In this document: piece by piece, positions 11,684 to 23,640 of the stretch
Layout of the letters: the number at the start of each line of letters is the position of its first letter
Numbering within the stretch: position 1 is the stretch's first letter
Source of the DNA: Aradus depressus
Taxonomy: Eukaryota > Arthropoda > Insecta > Hemiptera > Aradidae
Direction of reading: 5' to 3'
Assembly (NCBI GenBank): GCA_963662175.1
Contig: OY759215.1
Span: forward strand, 54,081,213 to 54,145,212
DNA: 64,000 nucleotides
Notes under the pieces: model-generated
What the model was told of the DNA's origin: nothing
The model's input: only the letters and a program-made list of their open reading frames with translations
The model's database searches: none
Position numbers and translations under genes: made by a program

Positions 11684-12567
11684 TGTGATGTATAAAAATA
11701 CACACTCACAAATTATTAATAACATAAAAATTAATTATATTTATTTATATAAAAAAAACAACAACAAAGAAGTAACTAAATTAGTAAATAAATATATGAA
11801 TGCATTATGTTTTAAAACAACCCATGAATAAAAAAAAAAAAACACGACCATCAGCTGTTTTTAATTAGTGTAGAGGAGTCGAAGGTTGGAAGGTCGGAGT
11901 TGAGATGGAGTGAGAGTTTAGGCTTAAGGTGTGGAGAACTAAGTTGAGTGAATTGATTGTGATTAATTGGAGTTTTAATTGAAATAGATGCACAAAGGAG
12001 GTACATTAATTTATTTATATGTTTTAAATGCCCTAAAATAACTTAAATATTTGGAATGGCCAGTATTTCGAAAGAAAAGAGACAAAACTAAATGTAAAAA
12101 TTAGGTTGTAAGATCACCTCTTAGTTATTAATTTTATTATGTAGTTTTAAGTAAATAAACCCAATTATTTGTTCTCTAAATCCTATGCTATTAATTTTCC
12201 CTGTTGGCCCAGTAAGATAATTTAAAAACCTTTGGATTAGATTTTAATATTTAAAAAAAAAACTACTTTAATATTAAAAAAAAAAAAAAAAAAAAAAAAC
12301 AATATGGCATCTCTTTAGGCATCCAAATAACAAGTTTGTTAATTAAATTTTTTTAAATTACTTGCACTTTCTTAAAAAATTGCACGTCTTGAACTTTTGA
12401 TATTTTTTTAGGATTCTTTCCGGAAATTAGGTAGGTACTGTATAAATCAAAATTGAGTAAAAAACCAAAGAGTTAGGTATAGAGTTTCTACAGAAAATGA
12501 GGTAATTTATTGTTTATTTAATTATTATTTATATTTATTTAACAAATACGAAATCAAAATTATCACA
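11684..12567 (+). mobile_element. diverged isolated LTR related to the 37924-43019 element
   Basis: It begins TGTGATGTA and ends TATCACA like the young LTR, in the opposite orientation. Shared blocks include CCCTGTTGGCCCAGTA, ACCTTTGGATTAGA (12200-12242), CTTTCTTAAAAA and TTGCACGTCTTGAA (12367-12393), with many differences and extra A-runs. No internal region or partner LTR is nearby and no clear target duplication remains, so it is an old solo LTR or a remnant. Confidence 0.75.
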
Positions 12568-13294
12568 TTTTATCAATTCGGGCTGGGATATTACCTACTT
12601 TGCGGGATTGGCACCGACGACTCTTTCTTTGTGTGTTTTCCTTTTTGGGACATGATTTTTCTAACATAGAAAAGGGAGATCGTTTAATACCAAAAAAGGG
12701 GATTAACTAGTTTAAAAACCGAATAATGCAAATTTACATCGAGAACGGGCGGCCCGGTTTTCACACCTTTTCCAACATCTTCTCTTCTCATGTCCTGTTT
12801 ATAAGAAATGGTCTGAGGAGCGTGTCGGATCCTCCCCGTTCTTCTTTCTCTTTGTAGGGAATAGTAGCATTAATCATTATTAACAAATAGCCCTGAGAAC
12901 TGAAGGAGACAAATAGTGTTTTCAGGGGAAAACTAGGAGAGACCCCCCTCTGAAAAGTTGGCTACTGATGCCGTCACCACCTCTTGAGTCCAGACTCTTC
13001 TGAGGCTATCATCTTATTCCTTCAATATGTACTTACATATATATAAAACAGAGCAACAAGTCGACATGAATAAAATAATATTCGGTACAAAATTGTTTTA
13101 TTTTTTAGTATTTAAGGGAATATTTCGAGCCTAAGGTCATCATCAGCACATTCTAACTAAATGTAAAATAGCATATATTAAGTAGCAAGTCCCAAGAATG
13201 AAGTCAACACAACATTTCAAAGTTAAAATAAATATACCTCAATGCTAATGCAGCTAGTTTTAGTTAAATAATCAAACTGGTTAAGAGAGAAAAT
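12568..13294. other. no gene recognised
   Basis: Follows the isolated LTR and is not similar to the internal region of the young element. CTAAGGTCATCATCAGCACA at 13132-13151 belongs to the widespread CATCATCAG type of repeat. Confidence 0.4.
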
Positions 13295-13548
13295 AGAGGA
13301 ACATGTTATGTTGCTCCAGTGTGTAGAAGGCAATAAAAGAGGAATATGTTTCAGTGTGTAGAAGGCAATAAAAGAGGAATATGTTTCAGTGTGTAGAAGG
13401 CTATAAAAGAGGACGATGTTTCAGTGTGTAGAAGGCAATAAAAGAGGAATATGTTTCAGTGTGTAGAAGGCTATAAAAGAGGACGATGTTCCAGTGTGTA
13501 GAAGGCCATGAAAGAGGAATATGTTACTCCAGTGTGTAGAAGGCCATA
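13295..13548. repeat. 35-bp minisatellite, seven units
   Basis: CAGTGTGTAGAAGGC starts at 13317, 13352, 13387, 13422, 13457, 13492 and 13530. The units alternate between AATATG and GACGATG variants. Confidence 0.9.
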
Positions 13549-13956
13549 CAAACCATTTGACGCTTCTCTGGTTTATATTCAATGGCATGGCAGCTTTTGA
13601 AAATGCGAATACACATATTATGTGTAGAAAGTCTCTAATTAAAAAAATACAAATGTGTGACTACTCATTTTGGAAATTGTAGTACTAATTCAGGTTCTCT
13701 GGGAAGATGGAAATTAATTTTCAAACCAATTTGCTTGTTGAAAACAATTTCGTAAATCATTATCATTCATTACTGACCCGACGTCTATGATAACAACTTA
13801 CGATAAGGTAAGGTTACAATTTGAATACGCTGAGGTGAAAAGGTGACGATGGAAATGTCAGTAATCTAATGGCGTTATGGCGAAAGTGGCATTTTAAATT
13901 AAACACATCTGTTGGAATTATTTTGGAAGATAAAAACATTAGGTTAAAACTTTATC

Positions 13957-14130
13957 ACGTGGGACGTAAGCCTGTGCGATGTCAGATTCTCGTCAAAGAC
14001 CCATAGGAAACTAAACCTGGGTAGATGAAATTTAGGACTTCGTCAGGAGAGTCCGGCTCAGGTCCTCCAGAGCAACGAAAGAGAGCTACGGCAGTATGAC
14101 CTCGAAGTTAAAAGCCGGACATGTTAAAAA
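13957..14130 (+). mobile_element. SINE 3' half
   Basis: Starts at GTGGGACGTAAGCCTG and ends near the GACATGTTAAAAAA tail; diverged. Confidence 0.7.
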
Positions 14131-14382
14131 AACAAACAAAACAATACTTGAGACAGAAATAATCGTCCAGACTATGCAGGTTCAGGCGATAGGAAGTTCT
14201 TATTTCTTTTACTTCTACTCATTTCCTGGAGGGAGTTTCCATTACTTCTGGGTGGTGTACCATGTATCTCGTGTTCTTCCTTGGTCGGTAAAACATCGGT
14301 AACAACAGAATATAGCTACCCTGCAAGAACGAGTCAAAGTACACTTGACCCAAAAAGCGACAAGTGTCGACATGTACACACT

Positions 14383-14702
14383 GAGGGCGCCGGTAGCTCA
14401 GTGGTATGCGTTCTGAGCTCAAGAACGTGGATTCGAAACCCGACCGAGGCCCTTAGTTTATTTTATCTGGGAGATAAAATAAACTTAAGCACGCCGTCCT
14501 TCGGATGGGACGTTAAGCGATGGTCCCGAGCCTGTACGACGTCAGGTACTCGTTAAAGACCCTTGCCCTAGGTGAATAAAAATTTAGGACTCCCACAGTG
14601 AAGTCGGTCTCATGTCCAGCAGAGTGACGAAAGAGCGCTCTTGTAGTAAGCGATATGACCTCGTAGTTAAAGCCCGGGCATGAGTCATAAAAACCTAACC
14701 TG
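14383..14702 (+). mobile_element. near-complete SINE
   Basis: The head has a short deletion after the A box. The B box GGATTCGAAACCC is intact, and body and tail are present (CATAAAAACCTAACC). Confidence 0.85.
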
Positions 14703-14759
14703 AGGAAACATTTCTATTCTTGTCGTTAGATGCCGCTTTCTTTTTTTTTTTTGCCTTAT

Positions 14760-14915
14760 GTACGGTGCATATTAGCCATCAATGTGTTAATCTAAGGGAG
14801 GGAGTTCTATCTACGAAATAAAACTTACTCCCGAACGGGATTCGAACCAGCAAACCATGGTGAGACCATGCGACCAAAGCCCTACGCTCTAGCTCGCACG
14901 GCGACCATGGCCCCC
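14760..14915 (-). repeat. tRNA-derived SINE head of a different family
   Basis: On the minus strand GGTCGCCGTGCGAGCTAGAG precedes GCTGGTTCGAATCCCGTTCG, a good B box at tRNA-like spacing. The inner region is too long for a plain tRNA and no cloverleaf is evident. Confidence 0.4.
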
Positions 14916-14999
14916 AAAACATAACTTAGAAATGCTTCTTATGGATACTCATTGTTCATTCTGTCAGCAGCTGTAACTTAGATAGAACAAGCTATTTTC

Positions 15000-15400
15000 G
15001 CATAAATCACGCAAACGTCTAAAAAAAAGGTTTCAAAACTACATAAGTGACTGAGAAAAAAGTGTTTTGTATAAAATGTGCCTTTCAGTTCTACAAGTTT
15101 AAAAATTTTGATTAGGTCATAAATATAAACGGTATCATGTAAATTGTAAATAGGCCCCCGAGGGAAGTCGTCTAAATTTTGGCCAAAATGTAATCAGATT
15201 TAAGTTAGTACATGTGACTTCTTCATATTAAATTTCAAGATCACAGCTACAATTGTTTCTGCGTTAGAGCATACACGTAGCTCCAATCACAGACACCATA
15301 GTGAAAATGCTCAAAATGTATTGAGAAAATTCGTTAAAAATTCGATCTCGGATTTAGCGTGACTACTATATTTCCTTATACTAAAGGTATAAGAAAGTAA
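15000..15400 (+). repeat. family B copy
   Basis: TATAAAATGTGCCTTTCAGTT, AGGTCATAAATATAAACGGT, end hairpin CTTATACTAAAGGTATAAG. Confidence 0.55.
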
Positions 15401-15998
15401 AAATAGGTAGAAATACTTCAGAGAATTGTTGCAGAGGAAGGAACTTAGAAACAGGAAATCAAGAAGTACGACGGTTTCGTGTAAAGAATAGAAGTGGAGA
15501 TGCAGTAATCGTTGAGTGAGGACAAGAAGAAGGGACAACCGTATCATCTGTATAACAGGTGTGGAAGTAACTGTTGCAGAAAAACGGTCCTGTATCATGG
15601 CAAGTCGGGGAGCCAGAAAGGCGTCGGTTGCTTGCTAAGGTAGGGCTCAGCTACAATACTGACTGCGGAGGTGCGAGAGAGACAACCCCTCGTCCTCCTC
15701 AAATGGGGTTGTACTCAATGTAAAATTTGGAAAAAAATATATTTTATAACTACCAGTAAGCTTTCATATGGCATCCTACTCGGTTCTCTTCAAAAAATAT
15801 TTTGTATTTAAGACCACCTAATTTTCGTCCTCACCGGGAGATGAAAAATTAATTTTCCTGACGGGTGATAATCCTGGATATTTCAGAAAACCCAGAACTT
15901 TCTGGCTAAAATGTAATTTGGTCTCTAGTGAGGCGTATACTCGTATATGAGACACAGTCACAATGAGAATTCGTTTTCGGTTATGGAACCTTAATTAA

Positions 15999-16577
15999 AA
16001 AAGTCATCGGTGAATCACCGACTATGTACTTCCCCTCCAAAACCAGTCGACCCTTTGAGCTAATATTCAATAGTTCCTTTATTAGGGGCTCCTAAATTCT
16101 CATACTAAATTTTGTGTCGATAAAATCACTACATCGGCAGTTTAACGGGTTTTTGAATTGAGTCGCATTCTCATCAGCGGATATTGCTGAAAGACAGGTT
16201 ATGTTCCCATTGGCTTTTGACTTCAAATATGAAATTTCATGTCGATATAATCACTAAATCGACAGTTATTGAGGTTTTTGAGTTGAGACCCCTCTGATCC
16301 TCCCTTCCCTTCTGCCGATTTTGCTCAAAATCAATAGGTGTGGTCGTTAGAGGGTTCTGGATTCACATATAAAATTTCGTGTCGATACATTCATCCTATC
16401 GGGAGATATCAGGTTCACAGACACACACACAGACACACATCAACATGAAAATCAACAGATGTCTTACTCATGGACTTGTGATGTTGATACATTCATTCCA
16501 TCGGGAGGTATTGTGTTTACAGATACACACACATCAACATGAAAATCAACGGATGTCTTAACTCAGGGACTTGTGAG
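15999..16577 (+). repeat. family A copy with intact left hairpin and internal duplication
   Basis: Starts TCGGTGAATCACCGA and has four modules. The block from ACACACATCAACATGAAAAT through ATTCATTCCATCGGGAG is duplicated near 16430-16560. Confidence 0.7.
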
Positions 16578-16720
16578 GTTGAAGTCGACATGAACCCAAC
16601 TCTCTTTAACGATTACCTGATGTCATACAGGCTCGAGACCATGGCTTAACGACTCATCCGAGGGATGGCGTGCTCAAGGTTATTTCACCTTCCAGATAAA
16701 ATACATTAAGGCCTCGCCCA
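16578..16720 (-). mobile_element. SINE central fragment
   Basis: Contains CCATGGCTTAACGACTCATCC and AGATAAAATACATTAAGGCC, related to the SINE body, inverted; both ends lost. Confidence 0.65.
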
Positions 16721-17412
16721 ATATAAGACCGATTGTAAATATACTAAAGAAAATAAAAATTTATGTTATATAAATAAGTTATTACATGCAAATAATTTGC
16801 ATGTAATTAATAGTAGTTAATTTTAACTCCTTATTGTTTTATACACGTCAGTGTGCATTACTTTATTTAAAAGATATTGTATAACAGAAGTTTTACAACA
16901 AAGAAATAGATGATTACCAACCTATAATTCTTTTCATTCATGGAATTATAGAATTAATTCCTTCGTAAACTGATAATGTAATACGAGACGGCGATGTGTA
17001 ATATGTACAACAAACCTATTTATTTTCTAATTATCTTTCCGCTTGTTGAAAGAAACAGGAAACATATTGGAAAATTATCTAAGTTTCCAACAGTTAGTAT
17101 AATTACTTTCCTAGAGAAGTTATATGATCATAAACAAATTCCAAATTGGGTTCCTAAATTTTACTTGCCCAGCTATATAGGGGAAGTTATATAATCATAT
17201 ACAAATTCCAAATTGGGTTCCTAAATTTTACTTGCCCAGCTATATAGGGGAAGTTATATAATCAGATATTCGACGTTGAGTCAACACCGCTATTTTATGT
17301 TATCCAAAAATCAAAATGTGTGCCTGTCAACACGATAACTCCCGATAGAATAAATGTATGTATTGATATGAAATTTTAAATGTAAATTCAAAATGGACAC
17401 TTACTGAATTAA

Positions 17413-18269
17413 CCCTTTAGTCCACTCGCCGCAGCACTGCGTGCCGCAAATTTACTAAATTTGGATTTTCGCGGTCCCTATGTTTAACAAGCTAATCCCC
17501 ACTTCTATTCTTCAATGACATGTCTATGAATGAACACAAGTAGCGCATTGATTTGATATTTTATCAGCCGGTAACAACAGGTCAAAGTGGAAGGGACAAC
17601 AAGTGCGGCACTCGTATTTGTTTTCTTTATAACTAAGTATATTTTAATGTTATAGTTAATTTCTTTTCATGAACTACTAATTTATAATTAAATAATAATA
17701 ATTAGCGAGGGCGCCGGTAGCTCAGTGGTATGCGTGCTTGACTTCTGAGCTCAAGGTCGTGGGTTCGAAACCCGACTGAGGCCCTCAGTTTATTTTATCT
17801 GGGAGGTAAAACAAACTTAAGCACGCCGTCCTTCGGATGGGACGTTAAGCGATGGTCCCGAGCCTGTACAATGTCAGGTACTCGTTAAAGACCCCTACCC
17901 TAGGTGAATAAAAATTTAGGGTAGGCAAAATTTAGGACTCCCACAGTAGAGTCGGGCTCATGTCCACCAGAGTGACGTAAGAGCTCTCTGGTAGTAGGCG
18001 ATATGACCTCGTTTTTCTTTACTTCAATATATCTAATTCTTAAACATTGTTTAAAAGGTTCAATTTTTGTTACGTTTTTTAAACAATTTTGTATTTTTTT
18101 TTTTAAATAATGTTTTTAAAAACATTGTTATGCATTCAGTACGCCTAATAATAACCTTTTGGAGTTGTATGCGGTGGAAAACTGCTGAAAAACTCAATAG
18201 TTAAGCACGCGGTACTGAGTGCCGCGCTAGTGTACTAATGTAACAATGAAAGGCGAGTGTACGAGAGGG
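17413..18269. mobile_element. piggyBac-like MITE in TTAA, carrying a nested SINE
   Basis: TTAA flanks both ends (17409-17412, 18270-18273). The ends are CCCTTTAGTCCACTCGCC and the inverse of CCCTCTCGTACACTCGCC, with subterminal GTGCCGC motifs. No transposase is present. It interrupts a hairpin-ended repeat and is itself interrupted by the SINE at 17707-18013. Confidence 0.85.
17707..18013 (+). mobile_element. SINE nested in the piggyBac-like element
   Basis: Intact head with A and B boxes and body to GATATGACCTCG; the tail is replaced by TTTTTCTTT. Confidence 0.9.
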
Positions 18270-18795
18270 TTAAAGTCAAATCGACCAAAGAAAAGTGGGG
18301 GAAGAGGAGGGGGGCTCAACTCGAAAATTCCAATAACTGCCCATGTAATGAATCTATCAATACATAATTTATTATAAGGATTCAGAGATCCATGTGTATG
18401 ACCACTATTGATTTTTCATGTTTCAGGTCCTCAGGATCTTGTGTGTAACCTCCCATCCTTATATCTCTAAAACTAATAGACCGATTTTTTTCATAATGTT
18501 GTATATCTATGGATTGAAACTGCCAAGTAGGGCTCAAACTTTTAAAGCCCACTGACAGCTCAACGGGAAAGTTCCTTGCAGCTTTTAATCATACTTTTTT
18601 AAAATGAAAATTTATGAAGATACTCATAACACATAAACATTCTGTCATGGATATTTCAAAACCTTGCATAGAGATTTGTTTGAGAAGTGAACTAGAGTCT
18701 TGCCTAAGCCCATTACAAGACTATTATCATCATGAAAAAACGATGTAAAATTTGACTGTGTTTTAATTATCTTGTTACGATTAAGTTTGATATAG

Positions 18796-19098
18796 TTAGT
18801 TATTGTGACTCATGCCCGGGCTTTATCCACGAGGTCGTATCGTCTACATCGTCTACTACCAGAGCGCTCTTTCGTCATTCTGGTGAGCATGAGCCCGACA
18901 CAACTCTGGGAGTTCTACTAAACTTTGCCTACCCAGGTATATTCATCTAGGGCAGATGTCTATAACCTTACATCGTACAAGCTCTGGACTATCGCTTAAT
19001 GTCCCGTCTGGATTCCCAGATAAAAAACTTAAGCGCCTCAGTCGGGTCTCGAACCCGCGATTTTGAGGTCAGTAGACAAGCACGCTAGCGGCGCTCTC
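18796..19098 (-). mobile_element. SINE, inverted, diverged
   Basis: Tail GTGACTCATGCCCGG to head GCTAGCGGCGCTC, with a deletion in the conserved centre. Confidence 0.8.
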
Positions 19099-19458
19099 AC
19101 GTCATCAATGAGTAGTACATTTCAATATAATATACATTCTACTGGTGTCCTTCACAGTTCTGGTAGAAATAACTTTTCAATTAATTTTAAACTTTTAAAG
19201 TCTTCAATAAAATAATTTTATGCTAAGAAAAATATATTTTATTATTAAAAATTATTAACAAAAAATAGTCCAATATTAATAAAAAAAAAGACAGTCCTTT
19301 TACTTTGTTCCAATAAAACTATTTCTCTAGAAGGATAATTTCAAAACTTGAAAGTACATAATTATTTGATACATTAAACTTTTAAAAAAATGTTAGGTAT
19401 TAAGAATTATTTTCATTTTGTAAAGGACAGATTCCAAATATAATTAGTTATTCTGATA

Positions 19459-19528
19459 TTGGGTTTCGAATTCGCGATCTTGAGGTCGGTAGGCAAGCAT
19501 GCTATCTCTGAGCTTCCGGCGCCCTCAA
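19459..19528 (-). mobile_element. SINE head fragment
   Basis: B box (GGGTTTCGAATTCGC) to head (CTTCCGGCGCCCTC), inverted. Confidence 0.7.
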
Positions 19529-20546
19529 TTCCAAATACATTTATCCAAAAGTATTGTAGTAAAAATGGAAAACCTTGGGAAAACAAAATTTTTCCAGGTA
19601 TATTATTAATATGTATTTGATATCAACAAAAGCCGAAATAGTTGATTTATACAGCTGATCATGTTAATCAGTTACAAATACGAAACACTATATTCACTAA
19701 TTAACTTTAGCTGTTCGTTTAGAGGCTAGACGCTTCTCTTCTGCGCAGTATTTATTATATTATACGGCTTCTAATGAGCCAGCATAAACATTTTTGGGCT
19801 CCAAATAAAAAATACACTTTGTAATATATTTCTTTCCAAAAACAACAGTTCTAAAAGTGTAACGCGAAATGTCTCATAGCAACTCGAATGTGGAGATAAT
19901 ATCGGTATACGAGTCTTATCATTTCTGTACTTTTCTTCATATTGGCGTTCGGGACGTGATAGCATGCAACAAAGAACTGTTGGCAGTAAAAGTGCAAAGT
20001 TCAAGTGACGCGAACAAACCTACAGTGATAATGTGAAGCAGCATGAGTTCATATATCTCGCATGTAGACCGAACGGATCATGGCGAGTGATGAACGGCAC
20101 TTTCTCTTGAGACTGGTCTTTCTGTTGGGGGGTGACAATAACGACCCAGTTCCCTGGATCCTGAGGTCCGCACAGACCCCAGCAATCACCACAGGGCGCT
20201 GGGCTGGAGTCCAGGGAAAGTGCATAGAGTAGCCTGGGAGAAATGTGAGCGGCCATTGTCCGCTAGGCTAATAGCCACCTTAGACAGGGGGTTGTGGGCG
20301 ACACTTACCGAAATGGGAACAGCAAACGGAAACTCACCAATCTTCAGGGAAACTGACGACTACTTATTTTGAAAATCGGAGTTTCCATATTTTCTTTTGT
20401 TTACTTGCGTTTTTTTTAATGCCTCATCATCAACGATGAAAAGAGTAATAATCAAAATTAAGCTACTATTTTTGTCCAACCGCTTTGAAATAAATGCAGC
20501 ACGAAAATTTTACACGAGGAGAAGTGCGATAGAAATATTATATTTC
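19529..20546. other. no confident gene; GC-richer patch
   Basis: 20080-20300 is GC-richer than its flanks and holds a 78-codon minus-strand ORF (20020-20256) with a hydrophobic start. No splice partner or family was found. Confidence 0.35.
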
Positions 20547-20554
20547 ATCTACTC

Positions 20555-21172
20555 TAAGGTGATCATCCGTCCCGATTTTTGAGGTTGGGTCCCGAAATTT
20601 TTAGAGCGTCATTCGGGGCCGTTTGTCCCGAATTAGGTATGGGATTGTCATTTCAACAACAAATTTAAACTATCGAACCAACCTCTCGGCATAATCCAAG
20701 CGAGTTGCATTATGGGATACCATGGGGCAAATAATCAACATTACGAGTGATACGATTGAAAAATAATAATAATAATAAGATTGGGCTCAATCCAGAATTA
20801 ATGTTTACACCTGTTTGGCCCACGGGTGCCGTCTATGCTCTATGAGCGTCGTGTGTCTTCGCAAACTATATCGTGTTTTTTTTTCTATCCGACAACAATG
20901 ATACGAAGTTTCTCGGCTCCATTCGTCTCTCAAGACCCAAGGTCACCCCCACAACTTGTGTATTTAAATAATTAAAAAGTTCATTAAGACTCATTAATGA
21001 TAATATTTTTATTATTAGAATTTAATTGCCCTTATCTTGTTATTAATGTTTTTGGTGTTTATGTTTTGGTGTTAATATTTCCTGGGCTAATGAGGGTGGG
21101 GGGTGGGGGGGGGGGGGGGGATAATTATTTTGCAGCGTCCCGAATTCTGTTCCAAAAAAAATGGTCACCTTA
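20555..21172. mobile_element. non-autonomous DNA transposon (hAT-like, 8-bp duplication)
   Basis: A perfect 8-bp duplication ATCTACTC (20547-20554, 21173-21180) flanks short inverted ends TAAGGTGATCAT / ATGGTCACCTTA. CCCG-rich subterminal repeats follow (GTCCCGA). It has no ORF and contains a G run at 21105-21120. Confidence 0.8.
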
Positions 21173-21239
21173 ATCTACTCACTATGACAGTATAGTACGT
21201 TTTTAAAATGTCGTCGCTTTCCCAACAAAACAAATCCGT

Positions 21240-21482
21240 TTGGACTAAAAAATCAATATTTAACTTACATAGGAGAATCTGAATCCTCATACTAAATTTT
21301 GTGTCGATATATTCATCAAACAGGTAGTCATTAGGTCGAGCCCCTACCTCGTTCCCCCATTCTCTTCGACCGCTTCAGTGGAAAATTATAAATGCTACGT
21401 ACTTATAGTTTTGAATGTAAATTTTTAAATTACAAATGAAATTTCGTGTCAATATATTCATTACATCGGCAGTTGTGCTTTA
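21240..21482 (+). repeat. family A fragment
   Basis: GAATCCTCATACTAAATTTTG and GAAATTTCGTGTCAATATAT modules. Confidence 0.6.
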
Positions 21483-21989
21483 TATGCCATATAAGACATC
21501 ACAATTTGCTGGCCAAATTTTCGTTTATAAAAGCAGATCCTCATGTCTGTTGATTCTGCTTTTGCAAGATTTTCAAATATTTTTCTATATAGAGACGACA
21601 ATGTGCTTTAGAAATACAAACCTTACCCCATAAACCGTGCACAACTTTGAGAGCCACTCTACTCTGCAACTTATAGTAGCGACGAAGAACATATCCATGG
21701 TGCAGACCCCAGAATAGAGTAATGATTTGGACGGCCTTTGTATCTGTGAAGTCCCACAAGACAAGGGTCTGTGTGTGTAACTTACACATTTCCGGCCATA
21801 GTGAAATTTAAGCTAGATTAGTTAACTTTTTAATAGGTACAATGGAAGTCGTCACAATAATCACGACCACAAGAAAGTAGGCTAAGTTCGGATTTGTGCA
21901 ATTGAGTTTAGATATTTATTTATTTTACTCTTGACTACAGATAATACAAGCCGCCTTAGTTTCCCTTTTTTTCCCCCCACTAAAGAGGG

Positions 21990-22437
21990 GAAATTATGAA
22001 ATCAGTCAGAAATTCGATGTTGAGTTTTTACCGAAATTTCATGTTTGTCGACCTCCTGTTCCCAACAATGAAAAGAAAAAAAATTACATATACGTGTGTG
22101 TGTCTATGAACACGACAACTCCCGATACAATGAATGTATCGAGAAGAAATTTTATATGTATATCCAGAACCCCATCCTTAGTCCTTAAACCTATTCGTTT
22201 TCAATCAAATCTGCCGGGGGATTATGAGTTGCCCAACAGAAGAATCCTAATAATTTCCAATGTAATGAATGTATCGACACAACATATTATATGTAAATTC
22301 AAATTCCGTTAGGTACGACATTTGTTAATTTTCAACAAAATCAGTCTGAGGGAAGAGGGCGATCAGAGAAGGGGGTGCCAACTCAAAACCCTAATATCTG
22401 CCGATGTGATGAATGTATGGCGTCCCTATGTAAGTCA
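21990..22437 (-). repeat. family A copy
   Basis: GAGGGGAAATTATGAAATCAG end, GTGTGTGTGTC, then two modules. Confidence 0.65.
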
Positions 22438-22993
22438 ATTATTCATTTTAGCCCAAACAATGATTGCTTTTTGTTACTTTTAATCATGAAATTAAAACGC
22501 TGTAGATGAAAAACATAAGCAAAAGAAGTAAAATAAAATATTTACTGAATCAGTTTCATGGGTAAGATACAAGACTAGAAAGAGTTGAAGGATGATGATG
22601 TTGAAAACCAGTAGCCAAAGAATACGCCTGTGATGACGATAGCCTCATATTTGAATATTTCCATTAAAAAATGACTACACAATCCGTAATAAGACATTTG
22701 AGCAGTAAACTAGATCTGTAATAGGAACTAGAAACATTACGTATGTTGGATGGAGTAACGAGGTAATGGGTGAGCTGAGAGACGTAAGTAGTAAGTGGAG
22801 TTGAGCAACACACAATGACAACGGCTTCATGAAGGGCTCTTGTTCAAGTCAACAGTTGTCATTTATCATTTTAAATCCACTTCGATTAGAAAGTATGAAT
22901 TAATTATATACAACTAAATGTTTAACTCATATAAAAATAAAAATGTTGGGATTCATTTGAGAATGGGAGATAAAACAGCTCTCAATAATATAA

Positions 22994-23640
22994 AAAGTTG
23001 TCCGTGAATCACCGGACATGTACTTCCCCAGAACGAATTAATCAATTAACTTTTCGCCCCCCCCCCCCCCTCCAAATCCAGTCGACCGTTTGGGCTAGTA
23101 TTCAATAGTTGACCTATATAATATATAGGTCAACTATTGAATATTAGCTCAAACGGTTATATTATAACCCCCCTTCCTTCGGCCGATATCGCTGAAATTT
23201 GATTTGACCTCATTGAGTTTTGACTTCAAATATGAAATTTCATCTCGATGCAATCATTAAATGGACAGTTATTGGGGTTTATGAATTGAGTACCCCCTCT
23301 GATACCCCCTTCACTTTTGCCGATTTGGCTGAAAATCAATAGGTGTCTTACTCAGGGACCTGTGATGTTCATACATTCGATACATCGATAGTTAATGGAG
23401 TTTTTGTGTTAAACTCCCCTAATCCTCCCTTTCCTTCGACTGATTTTTTCCCCCATATTTGGAATTTGGAGGTTGGAGAACATTAAATTCCGTTGAAAAC
23501 TCCGCATCGAATTTTTGATGTTTATGATTTTTGCTTAGCTGGATAAGTAAAAAATTGTCGGTGAATCACCGGCAATGTGCACCGGCATTCTTGCTGGGGA
23601 AGTACATTGTCGGTGATTCACCGACGGTTTCATTTATTTT
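22994..23640 (+). repeat. family A copy plus a second left end, with snap-back
   Basis: Hairpin GTCCGTGAATCACCGGAC at the start; full modules to GCTTAGCTGGATAAGTAAAA; then two facing left-end hairpins at 23553-23632. An internal palindrome lies at 23101-23141. Confidence 0.7.

Larger units (their letters stand above)
17118..18430 (-). repeat. family A copy split by the piggyBac-like element
   Basis: The right end is tandemly duplicated (17118-17255, CTATATAGGGGAAGTTATAT twice). The body resumes at 18274 after the insertion. Confidence 0.7.

Noticed and set aside
13295..13548. CRISPR-like array
   Set aside because: Units are contiguous with no unique spacers: a eukaryotic minisatellite.
19771..20256. 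Two minus-strand ORFs with hydrophobic starts, possibly secreted proteins
   Set aside because: One begins at TTG, no splice partner fits, and no family or cysteine pattern is convincing.
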